Positions 48,468 through 56,937 of a DNA stretch of 64,000 nt are shown piece by piece. Source of the DNA: Bacteroidia bacterium (GTDB taxonomy: Bacteria > Bacteroidota > Bacteroidia > Flavobacteriales > Flavobacteriaceae); NCBI GenBank assembly GCA_030428705.1, contig JAUIDI010000006.1, positions 62,001 to 126,000 of the forward strand. Direction: 5' to 3'. Position 1 is the stretch's first letter. Each line of letters starts with the position of its first letter. Under the pieces are notes generated by a model. That model ran no database searches and had not been told where the DNA came from. It saw nothing but the letters and a program-made list of their open reading frames with translations. Position numbers and translations under genes: made by a program.

Positions 48468-49676
48468 ATGCTGCCATCTCTATTTTACAAATTGATACGT
48501 AAAGTCGGCCCTTGTCTTGTACTCATTGTGGTCTTATCTACCGAAAGCTGTGCCGAGAAACATGGTACTTATTTTGAATTTTTTTCAAATCCGTTAAATG
48601 ATCGGGTGTCCATCGACTATGAGCTTTCAAGCTATAATGAAGACCAAAAAAAGTTTGTTACATCGACATATTCAAAAAACATAGATCCAAAAAGAACCGC
48701 ATTAGTAATAATAGATTTATGGCCGCCAAAGTTTTTGGATTCGCTAACAATAAAATATATAAATCCATTGATCAAAGAGGTAGACAGTCTGGGGATGAAA
48801 ATTATATATTCTCCCTCCAGCGGTCCGTTAAATCGGCATTTGGAAATACTAGATGATGGTATTTTCTTTTTTAATCAAGATATGATGGACAAATATCTTT
48901 TGGATAACAATATCGAAAATCTAATTTATGTGGGTTATGATACCCTGTATTGTGTCTTGGACAAACCCAATGGAATATTCTCATACCTAGCTCGAAACGG
49001 CCATGAAATAGAAATGTTCGCCTTAGATATCGGTCTTTTGTCGTCAACCGCTGAAATGAAAACAATGGCCATTGAATTATTGAAGAAAAATAGAATTGGG
49101 TTCATTAAAAACTGCAAGATAAAGGCACCAAAAAATTTTCCGGAGAATACCTTAACCGATGTTATGGCTAAAGTTCAAAATGAAACCAAATCGGGATCTC
49201 ATTTTGCTATAATTTTTAAGAAAGATACTATAAGTCAAGAGTTTAATGAATTCAAGCAAAAACTGGTCGAGAACAATATCGATTATGCCGAAGTTGTTGA
49301 AAATAAAATGATATACCACGGACAAATGATTCCACCGCATAAATTCATCAGGGTACTTAGAAGCGGCCAGTTCGGTAACATCTATTATGCGGGATATCAT
49401 ATCAACAATGAAATTCTATGGAGTGATTTTGGTCTTATTACCTTATATATTAAACTCAGGTATAATAAAGTACCTCTGCCAAGGCTCTATGTACTTAATG
49501 ACTTGAGTTTTGCCGTTGCCTCCGATGGAATTTCACCGGAAATGGAAAAGTCCACGATTATTAACCACTACCATGGTCTGAACAATATTATGAGTTCCAC
49601 ATTGTTGGAAGAGACAGAAAAGCAAACGGATTCATCTCAAACTGGCCCATCCACAGAAAGCACAACCAACAACTAA
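48468..49676 (+). CDS. Exported isochorismatase-fold hydrolase-like protein
   Basis: The 402-residue protein has an N-terminal hydrophobic segment ending ESC (a weak lipobox, Cys 28). Residues ~75-210 resemble the isochorismatase/cysteine hydrolase fold: RTALVIIDLWPP holds the first catalytic Asp (83) and NLIYVGYDTLYCVLDKPNG gives the Cys (162) in the usual loop. I do not see the expected catalytic Lys with confidence. The last ~190 residues are unrecognised and end in a Ser/Thr/Gln-rich tail. ATG 48468 is preferred to an in-frame TTG 12 nt earlier. An exported member between TagD-like and TagF-like genes is unusual; activity unknown. Confidence 0.75.
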   Translation: MLPSLFYKLIRKVGPCLVLIVVLSTESCAEKHGTYFEFFSNPLNDRVSIDYELSSYNEDQKKFVTSTYSKNIDPKRTALVIIDLWPPKFLDSLTIKYINPLIKEVDSLGMKIIYSPSSGPLNRHLEILDDGIFFFNQDMMDKYLLDNNIENLIYVGYDTLYCVLDKPNGIFSYLARNGHEIEMFALDIGLLSSTAEMKTMAIELLKKNRIGFIKNCKIKAPKNFPENTLTDVMAKVQNETKSGSHFAIIFKKDTISQEFNEFKQKLVENNIDYAEVVENKMIYHGQMIPPHKFIRVLRSGQFGNIYYAGYHINNEILWSDFGLITLYIKLRYNKVPLPRLYVLNDLSFAVASDGISPEMEKSTIINHYHGLNNIMSSTLLEETEKQTDSSQTGPSTESTTNN

Positions 49677-49695
49677 CTCTAAAAAAATACCAATA

Positions 49696-50883
49696 TTGTC
49701 CCGTATTCTAAAATACGTATTGTTCGTCTTTTTTCTACCGCTCTGGTGGTTGCAAAGATTAGTGCCTCGGAATAGGAACGTTTGGGTTTTTGGAGCTTGG
49801 TATGGCAATCGGTATTCCGATAACAGTAGGTATCTTTATGAATATGTTCGCAAGCATCATCCCGAAATTAGGACGGTATGGTTAACAAGAGATGTCCATA
49901 TCAAAGATTCCATTAATCAAAAAGGTGGGACTGCTTTTTTGACAAATAGCCTGAAAGGAATTGTGTATAGCCTGAAAGCAAAGAATGTCCTTATCAGTTC
50001 AGGCAAAAGAGATGTGAACCCGCTATTTATCAATGGCTCAAATTGGATTCAACTATGGCATGGTAGCCCTGCTAAAAAAATAGGATTGGATGATAGATAC
50101 TCCAATTCGAACTCCTTTTTTCAGCAAAAAATAGTAAAACCTATTTTCCCTTTTTTGTCCGAGTTCACATACTATCGAATTGCATCAAATTCGCCAATAT
50201 TTTCAAAGATTCTTTCCTCTGCCTTCGGCGCGCCCTTATCAAGAATCATGGAAACAGGTACTCCAAGAAATGATATTTTTTATTCTAAAAAAGAGGATGA
50301 TTTTAATAAAAGTCTTCGTAAAAAATATAAGGGTTGTAGATTGATATATTATTTACCCACTTTTAGGGATTTTGAAGGGGCGAAAAGTCTATTTACTACA
50401 AGTGATTATGATGAGCCTAAATTAAAGGCATTTCTAGAGGGGCAAAACATGGTATTAGTAAGTAAAGGGCATTATGTGGATAATCGACTTGCAAATGAAA
50501 GTTCTGATTCGAACGGTCGGTTGATTCATTTGGCCGACAAAGAAGTAAGCGACATTAATTTAATGCTAAAAGATGCTGATTTACTGATTACGGACTATTC
50601 CAGTGCCTACTACGATTTTTTGCTTACAGAGCGACCAATTATTTTTGCGGCATTCGACCTAAAAGAATATTTAGCAGGATCTCGTGAAATGTATTTTAAA
50701 TATGAAGATATAGTTGCAGGGCCCATTGTAAAAGATTGGTCTTCACTTTTGGGAAGTTTAGAAACGATTTGGACAGATCAACATTTCAAAAAGTTGATTA
50801 AGGAAAAAAACACCCTATTCAATAAATATCACGATGCAGATAATTCGAAGCGGGTCTTTGAGAAGATTCATGCACTAAAATGA
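49696..50883 (+). CDS. CDP-glycerol glycerophosphotransferase family protein (TagF/TagB-like)
   Basis: This 395-residue protein of the Glyphos_transf family transfers glycerol phosphate (or a related alcohol phosphate) from a CDP donor. Signatures: IQLWHGSPAKKIGLDD (catalytic His), GTPRNDIF, LPTFRD, and ITDYSSAYYDFLLTERPIIFAAFDLKEY. A hydrophobic N-terminus (YVLFVFFLPLWWLQ) suits membrane association. The start appears to be TTG 49696: no in-frame ATG is present upstream or near. Such enzymes build wall teichoic acids in Gram-positive bacteria and glycerol-phosphate capsules in some Gram-negatives. Last gene of the forward arm. Confidence 0.9.
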   Translation: MSRILKYVLFVFFLPLWWLQRLVPRNRNVWVFGAWYGNRYSDNSRYLYEYVRKHHPEIRTVWLTRDVHIKDSINQKGGTAFLTNSLKGIVYSLKAKNVLISSGKRDVNPLFINGSNWIQLWHGSPAKKIGLDDRYSNSNSFFQQKIVKPIFPFLSEFTYYRIASNSPIFSKILSSAFGAPLSRIMETGTPRNDIFYSKKEDDFNKSLRKKYKGCRLIYYLPTFRDFEGAKSLFTTSDYDEPKLKAFLEGQNMVLVSKGHYVDNRLANESSDSNGRLIHLADKEVSDINLMLKDADLLITDYSSAYYDFLLTERPIIFAAFDLKEYLAGSREMYFKYEDIVAGPIVKDWSSLLGSLETIWTDQHFKKLIKEKNTLFNKYHDADNSKRVFEKIHALK

Positions 50884-50942
50884 TTTCTGCCGATTCGATT
50901 AAATACTGACATTCGAGACCTAAAGACTTTGGGATTACACCG

Positions 50943-51364
50943 TTAAATTTTTCTTCCCAACACAATATGCTCCCGGCTTTCACACGTGTTTACCACCTCA
51001 ATGTTGAAGTATTCGGGCATTTTCGTTAAAAGGGCTACATCAAAAACATGATGGTGCAAGACCCTGTTTTGTCTTTGTGATACAAATAATTTTCACCGCT
51101 CTTAATCGTTCCTTCCCAGAGTGTCGTATTTGAAAAGTTACAGCCATCTAGGCCATTAATAACCTTAGAGATTGGAACAAAACCGTCGTTGCGAAAAAGT
51201 CCGCTAGGACCTCCGATTTCCAGTCCTGATGTGTTGGCGAACAAATGTTGAACCGATTCAAGGTCCGGAATCCGTTCGGGATTCAATTTTGCCATTACCT
51301 TTTTGAATGCATATCCAACTCCTTTTTCGTTCAATACTTTAAAAATCTTGCCCAGTTTTGTCAT
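50943..51364 (-). pseudogene. Deleted SAM-methyltransferase pseudogene
   Basis: Reading from ATG 51364, the first ~110 residues match the start of a known methyltransferase family (FANTSGLEIGGPSGLFR, then CNFSNTTLWEGTI). This breaks off near 51075. In another frame the final 37 residues of the same family resume directly (LHHHVFDVALLTKMPEYFNI, ending HIVLGRKI, stop at 50943-50945). About 100 middle residues, including most of the Rossmann core, are missing. The natural explanation is an internal deletion with frameshift, leaving a dead gene. It lies on the strand opposite to its neighbours, at the junction between two blocks of the locus. Confidence 0.82.
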
Positions 51365-51469
51365 TGTATTTTCGATATGGTTTGACAAAGATACGATTGC
51401 CAAGGTTAAAGAAGTTTTTATTTATCCATGATTTATCCGCTCTGATAATTTACCACGATTTGCATTGTG

Positions 51470-51477
51470 TATCTTTG
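51470..51477 (+). promoter_or_regulatory. Promoter -7 element (TATCTTTG) of MBL-fold gene
   Basis: This perfect TAnnTTTG match ends 23 nt before the ATG at 51501, which fixes that start over an in-frame ATG at 51465. Confidence 0.65.
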
Positions 51478-51500
51478 GAGTTCTTATCTGTGGCATTAAA

Positions 51501-52418
51501 ATGGCAAAAAAGATTATAGGAATTTTCTTTTTTTTGAGCTTGTGGTCTTGTTCGATCATGGAAACTGGGCAAGATATTCTTGATATCAAGGACTTTCCCG
51601 GCCGTACCGATGATTTTTCCCTATGGCAAATGGAGCCTTTTCGGGAAGAAGTACAAATGGGCTATCTCTTAAGGACCGACGATGGTAATATTATTGTTGT
51701 CGATGGTGGAGGCGTTGTCACCGCTCCGGTATTGGAAGGTCACATTGTCCAACTTGGGGGCATTGTACACACATGGGTCTTGACCCACCCGCATTTGGAT
51801 CATATTGGCGCTTTTTTAGAGGTCGTAAAAAACCAAAAGGTCAAAATCGAACGAATTGCCCATGTACCTTTGCCCGAAGTATGGGTAAGGCAAAACGAGC
51901 CTAATACGAGTGACCTACACAAACAATATATGAATGTAGTTGCTTTATTGAACGGTGAGAAAATTGCAATGAAAATAGGTGATACCCTGAGTCTGGGTAA
52001 GGGAGTTCAGCTTAGGGTAATCGGAGCGTTCAATGAACGTATTGTCCGGAATGCGGTCAACAATTCCTCAATGGTGTTTCGAGTGGAGAGCAAGTCGAAA
52101 TCGGTACTGTTTCTTGGTGATTTGGGTATCGAGGGGGGCAGAACTTTGTTGGCCAATACGGATTCAGACTTGGTGAAAGCCGATTATGTGCAAATGGCAC
52201 ATCATGGACAGCATGGTGTCGACCTTGATTTTTATAGGGCAGTAGGTGCCAAATATGCTTTATGGCCGACCCCGAAATGGTTATGGGAAAATCGAGCGGA
52301 CGGACAAGGCTATAATACGGGAAACTTCAAGACCTTTGAGGTGCGGGTCTGGATGGACGAATTGGGAATCAAAAAAAACTATGTTTCCGGTCTTGACGGA
52401 ACGATACAAATTGATTGA
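51501..52418 (+). CDS. Metallo-beta-lactamase-fold lipoprotein
   Basis: The 305-residue protein has a lipoprotein signal (IIGIFFFLSLWSC, Cys 16). The MBL metal motif HxHxDH is in LTHPHLDHIGAF; further ligands are in LFLGDLG and MAHHGQHG. The order and spacing resemble ComEC/Rec2-type MBL domains rather than beta-lactamases. A periplasm-facing phosphodiesterase or hydrolase acting on the glycan or its lipid carrier is possible, but the substrate is not known. Confidence 0.85.
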   Translation: MAKKIIGIFFFLSLWSCSIMETGQDILDIKDFPGRTDDFSLWQMEPFREEVQMGYLLRTDDGNIIVVDGGGVVTAPVLEGHIVQLGGIVHTWVLTHPHLDHIGAFLEVVKNQKVKIERIAHVPLPEVWVRQNEPNTSDLHKQYMNVVALLNGEKIAMKIGDTLSLGKGVQLRVIGAFNERIVRNAVNNSSMVFRVESKSKSVLFLGDLGIEGGRTLLANTDSDLVKADYVQMAHHGQHGVDLDFYRAVGAKYALWPTPKWLWENRADGQGYNTGNFKTFEVRVWMDELGIKKNYVSGLDGTIQID

Positions 52419-52537
52419 ACTTTAAAGTGCAAAAATACATAATCTACTGGTTTGGAAAGGAAATTCAATTGTAAGGACGTCCATTATCTCGAACTTCTTA
52501 TTTTGTATTTCTTACTTTTCAAGCCACAAACCTATAA

Positions 52538-53953
52538 ATGCCAACTGTATCCAAGAATATTTTCTGGTCAACGCTAACCTCGGCCCTGCAGCTCTATACG
52601 GGTAGTGTTGTCTTCATCGTATTGGCCAAGCTTATGGATATCGAAGAATTCGGTATTCTGAGTTTTGGTTTCTCCTTGGCCGCCTTGGTGGCAATAGCCT
52701 CCGATTTCGGGTTTTCGTTGATGATCATGAAAGACTATCCGCAACAGGAAACCGGGGAACGTGCCAATTATTTGGGCAATAGCCTAATGGCCAAGCTGGT
52801 CCTGTCACTTGGCAGCAGTCTTATTTTTTGCGTATATCTCTTTGGATTTTATAAAGGGGATTGGCTTTTGGTAGGAGGCTTATATACGCTTATTGCCGTT
52901 GCGCAATCGTTCGTTACCTATCTTCAAGCGTTATTGCGTATCGAGAACCGATTTCATAAATACACCGAAACGGTGGCTATCTACGCCTTAGCGGTTACAC
53001 TTTGCGTGCTGGTGTATTGGCGGTTTAGGATTTCGTTGTTGCAATTGGTCTGGGCGCTTCTTGTCTGTCGGATCGTACAATTGGTCTGGGCGTTTTTTTT
53101 GAATCGAAAGACTTTAATCGGGTTTTCTTTCGACAGGCATAAAATCAAAGGACTTTTGATAGGCAGTTGGTCTTTTGGACTCCATATGCTATTGGGCATT
53201 TTTTATTTCATGGTCGACACCCAGATTATATCGCTGTACCTCGGTGCGGAAGAAGTTGCACTGTACCAGTCGGTATTTCGAATTGTCTTGATTTTGTTGA
53301 TGTTCTCCGATATCGTTTCCAGTGTACTGTTACCATACCTGTCCTTTAAGTTTTACAAACGGGAGGATATTTCCCAACACGTATCCAAAATCTTTTTATA
53401 CCTTTTTATTATCGGATGTTCATTATTCTTAGTGTTCACTGCGTTTGACACCAAAATTCTTGAAATACTCTATACGCCCGAATATTTGAGTGCCTCGGTA
53501 TTGGTGTTGCCGTTTTCAATTGTAATTATACTACGTACCGTATCGGCGTTGTTGGGGAATATTTTGACGATTTCCGACAGGCAGACCTATCGTGTACTTA
53601 CAGTTGGAGTTTCGTTGGTGGTGAGCCTTGTTTTGAACGTGGTTTTCATACCGAGACACGGCATTTTATCCGCGGCTTGGATCAGTGTAATCGTGCATTT
53701 GGTACTTTTTGGTATGTATTTTTATTACAGCAAACAAGAAATACCTTCCTTACAGGTCTTGGGAGCTTCTAATGTAATCATATTTTTGACCACGGTCCTC
53801 ATTTATATTGCCATTCATGTTTTGACCAATGGAAGCTATGCCGTAATTGGTTTAGGGGTTGTTTTTTGGGTTGGTATAGTTTATTTCGTTATGAGGAGAG
53901 ACCAAAACTATACCTTTTTCAAACAGATACTTGGCGAAAAAGGGGTCGATTAA
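52538..53953 (+). CDS. Wzx-like polysaccharide flippase
   Basis: This 471-residue integral membrane protein has about 12-14 helices and belongs to the polysaccharide transport/MOP superfamily. The N-terminus VSKNIFWSTLTSALQLYTGSV and the block LAKLMDIEEFGILSFGFSLAAL are typical. It would move the undecaprenyl-linked repeat unit across the inner membrane for Wzy. A one-mismatch -7 element (TACTTTTC, 52513-52520) precedes the ATG by 17 nt. Converges on the fusion gene with only 5 nt between stops. Confidence 0.9.
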   Translation: MPTVSKNIFWSTLTSALQLYTGSVVFIVLAKLMDIEEFGILSFGFSLAALVAIASDFGFSLMIMKDYPQQETGERANYLGNSLMAKLVLSLGSSLIFCVYLFGFYKGDWLLVGGLYTLIAVAQSFVTYLQALLRIENRFHKYTETVAIYALAVTLCVLVYWRFRISLLQLVWALLVCRIVQLVWAFFLNRKTLIGFSFDRHKIKGLLIGSWSFGLHMLLGIFYFMVDTQIISLYLGAEEVALYQSVFRIVLILLMFSDIVSSVLLPYLSFKFYKREDISQHVSKIFLYLFIIGCSLFLVFTAFDTKILEILYTPEYLSASVLVLPFSIVIILRTVSALLGNILTISDRQTYRVLTVGVSLVVSLVLNVVFIPRHGILSAAWISVIVHLVLFGMYFYYSKQEIPSLQVLGASNVIIFLTTVLIYIAIHVLTNGSYAVIGLGVVFWVGIVYFVMRRDQNYTFFKQILGEKGVD

Positions 53954-53958
53954 CTCGA

Positions 53959-56922
53959 CTATCTTGGTTCAGGATCAAATATCCAATTGTCCGCGTACAT
54001 ACCATAGACAATACCGATTTCATTTTCTAGCACGTATTTTTCGTCTTTGCCAGGTTCTACATTTACTTGGTATACGTAAACTTTGATATTATTTCTTCTA
54101 AGTTGATTGAGTAGTTTTTTTTGAGCAGGAATGTTGGTACGAGGTATCGCAACAAATTTTACATTCTTATTTTTCAAATAAGTGATTTTATCACCCTTTA
54201 TTTGGCTCAACGGAACCGTTGAAATAATACCTTCGATTCCGTTCCGAATGGCTGATTCTAAAGAGTCATGAGTAAATAACTCCATCATTAGTCTTTCTTT
54301 GTCTACGAATTGGTTTGCGAAAGTTAGTGGCTTATTTGTCTTGTCGGTTATCAAGATGGCATCAGGATGCTCGGCAAACCATTGATTTATTCCCTTAATA
54401 TCCAATGACGAATACTTGCCATAGATTTTATGTTTTTTGAATTCAGTAAGAGTAACTGGAACATCTTCCTTATAATTGGTTTGTTTTGACCAATGACCCC
54501 AATCATGCGATGCGACAAATTTACCATCGGAGGTTTCAATAATATCCAATTCAAAATAACGAAAACCTTTAGCATAGCTAGAGTCGAGGGCTTCTTTTGT
54601 ATTTGTGTACTTAATGCCATTGAGTTCTCCTCCTGCGTGTGCTATGAATCTATCGTTTGATTCCAAATATTCTTCAACGGGTCTGGATAAATAACGTTCT
54701 GTATTTTGAACATCTATTGGATAATCTAAAACTTTATGTATTGAAGCAGCATCGATTTCTTCATTAATAGTGCCATTCAAATTATGCATGATATACGCTT
54801 CTTGATGCTTTAGTTTAGCAAGCTTATTGAACCCCATAAGTTTAAGTTCCTTGGCAACAGCATTAAGTTTTTTGGCGGCAGAATCATGGACCAGAATTAG
54901 AAAGGGCACTTTATTTTTTAGTAGTGTTTTTAAAGTTTTGATGAATTCATTGACTTCGTCACTTTCTTGATAGGTGTCAAAAGTTTTGAATTCATAATCC
55001 GTGAAATTGTTAAGGCAAATTATAGTCAGTCCTCGACCGATTATCTCTTTTTTGTCCTTTAATTTAAAGTAGCTGTTTCTTAGTGTATGATAGCCGTTGC
55101 TACTAAGTACTATATTATCCGCAGTTTTGGCTTCCAGAATTTTTTCGAGAAGCTCGACATCTGTTTTTTTAAAAGTTAGATGCCTCTTATCCTTTTTCGT
55201 CAAGGCAAATCCTAATGGCCCTTTTAAGGCGGCATATAAAATACCTTTTGACATATATAAGTCTAAGTAATTCGTTTTTGGGGTTCTTCTATATGCAATT
55301 TTTTCAAAAGGAATCTCAAAACTGTCATATGCTCTCATCTGATTATCGAAAATGACTCTACGACAGAATTTGTCTTCAGGAATATTGCTTGAAAAGCAAA
55401 GTAATCCATCGTCATTTTTAATCTCGAATCCAAACCCTTCGTCTGTTACCTCGATAGAAAAGCCCTCATCACAAACAATACTTTGTAGTGCAGAATTATT
55501 GAGCTGTGTCAATTGCTTCATATTCTTTATTAAGAAAGAATTTTTATCCTCGAATTCTATAAAGTCAGTCAAAAACTTGGCATTGTGTTTAAGTTCTGCA
55601 CCTTGTAAGATTATTTTGGGAATATCTATTTGTGAAATAATTTCATCCTTTGGAAATTCAAAATTTTGTTTTTTGGCGTTTGTCAACAAAAATAGGGATC
55701 GCTCACTATTTTTATCCAGAATGGGAGGTTTGCCCATGAATAGATGGTCTGGAAAAATGTAGAAAACTGTCTCAGATAGCATGTTTTCTTTTTCTAAAAA
55801 AGAAATTAAGTCACCTATAAGATAATCGGTTGCCGCAATCATGGTTTCAAGTTCGCTATTCTTTTCTCCCACAATTTTGGCCATCCGTGCATCATATGTT
55901 CCATTGGGGAAATGAGTAGAAATCGTAGATAAGAATAAACCAAATGGGCGTCGCGAATCTTTTTTAATGAGTAACTCTTTTTTAAACTCTTTGAATAGAT
56001 CCTTATCATGAATACCCCATGGAACACTTTCATATCTTGTTTCAAAGTCCTTTTCTGATTTAACGACGAACCCTAGAGTGCTTAACATGTCATCGATACC
56101 CGAAAACTCCTTCTTCCCGATAAAATATTCAAGGTCATAATCATATTCTTTGAATACATCTGCAATAGTTGTCAACTTATTTTGATAATTATTCTGGAAC
56201 GCACTATTGCCATCTATCCCAAAATAACCGGGCATACCCGTTACCATAGTATAAATTGAAGCTGAGGTCCAATCACTTCCTGTGGATGGATTTAATTCAT
56301 AAAAAGTATTGCTCTGTACCAAGCGGGTCAAATTTGGAGTTAACTCTTTTAAGTCGTTTTCTAGATAATCTTTTTCAAAAGATTCTAGACAAATCACTAC
56401 TACATTTTTCTTTTTTGAACTTTTGTCTATTTCAATGGCATTTTTTAAGACATAGTCATCGGGATTGATATCCAAACTTTTCAGTGCTTCTTCAAATGAA
56501 GCACTGCCCGCAAACTTCAATTTTAGGGTATCATAGGCATTGTTGAGAATTCCACCGTTGAAGCCCATAATAACGAACCCCGCCAATAAAAGACCAATGG
56601 GTATTATTTTGTTCGCTAACTGTGTGCGAACAACTTTTCCCAAAAAGTGAATAAGCAGTGTTGCCAACAGCAATGCAAGAATTATGAACAGAAGCTCGGT
56701 GCCGAAAAAATCGGAAACCGATGTAGCATCTTTTAAACTAAAGTTTTCATAGAAACGGTAGTCGGCGATGTTTCCGGTGAGGATTACCGAACTGAGTTGA
56801 ACGGTAAATAAAATCCCGAAAATAAGCGACAATGCAAGAGCAAGTATTTTATTACCAATCGGAACAAAAGACCTCAATAGTACGAGTACCAAAAGCAAAC
56901 ATGCCAATTGCAGGAATTCCAT
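53959..56922 (-). CDS. LtaS-like phosphoglycerol transferase / ILEI-like domain / GDPD-like fusion
   Basis: The 987-residue protein has ~4 membrane helices (1-125). A sulfatase-fold domain of the LtaS/OpgB type follows at 172-455: VVVICLESFEKDYL with E180, TGSDWTSAS with probable nucleophile T219, and FPDHLF with D392 and H393. Residues ~600-718 (IIGRGLTIICLNNF, FKTFDTYQ, FLILVHDSAAKKL, MGFNKLAKLKHQEAYIM) resemble the ILEI/PANDER carbohydrate-binding-like domain. Residues 757-985 are GDPD-like: FIAHAGGELNG (H762), FELDIIETSDGKFVASHDW (E791, D793, H806, D807). LtaS/OpgB enzymes move phosphoglycerol from phosphatidylglycerol to a polymer, and GDPD enzymes cut glycerophosphodiesters. Such a fusion would both add and trim glycerol phosphate on a periplasmic glycan (inference). 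Last gene of the reverse-arm operon. Confidence 0.85.
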   Translation of the reverse strand: MEFLQLACLLLVLVLLRSFVPIGNKILALALSLIFGILFTVQLSSVILTGNIADYRFYENFSLKDATSVSDFFGTELLFIILALLLATLLIHFLGKVVRTQLANKIIPIGLLLAGFVIMGFNGGILNNAYDTLKLKFAGSASFEEALKSLDINPDDYVLKNAIEIDKSSKKKNVVVICLESFEKDYLENDLKELTPNLTRLVQSNTFYELNPSTGSDWTSASIYTMVTGMPGYFGIDGNSAFQNNYQNKLTTIADVFKEYDYDLEYFIGKKEFSGIDDMLSTLGFVVKSEKDFETRYESVPWGIHDKDLFKEFKKELLIKKDSRRPFGLFLSTISTHFPNGTYDARMAKIVGEKNSELETMIAATDYLIGDLISFLEKENMLSETVFYIFPDHLFMGKPPILDKNSERSLFLLTNAKKQNFEFPKDEIISQIDIPKIILQGAELKHNAKFLTDFIEFEDKNSFLIKNMKQLTQLNNSALQSIVCDEGFSIEVTDEGFGFEIKNDDGLLCFSSNIPEDKFCRRVIFDNQMRAYDSFEIPFEKIAYRRTPKTNYLDLYMSKGILYAALKGPLGFALTKKDKRHLTFKKTDVELLEKILEAKTADNIVLSSNGYHTLRNSYFKLKDKKEIIGRGLTIICLNNFTDYEFKTFDTYQESDEVNEFIKTLKTLLKNKVPFLILVHDSAAKKLNAVAKELKLMGFNKLAKLKHQEAYIMHNLNGTINEEIDAASIHKVLDYPIDVQNTERYLSRPVEEYLESNDRFIAHAGGELNGIKYTNTKEALDSSYAKGFRYFELDIIETSDGKFVASHDWGHWSKQTNYKEDVPVTLTEFKKHKIYGKYSSLDIKGINQWFAEHPDAILITDKTNKPLTFANQFVDKERLMMELFTHDSLESAIRNGIEGIISTVPLSQIKGDKITYLKNKNVKFVAIPRTNIPAQKKLLNQLRRNNIKVYVYQVNVEPGKDEKYVLENEIGIVYGMYADNWIFDPEPR

Positions 56923-56937
56923 ATACTTTGAGAACTA

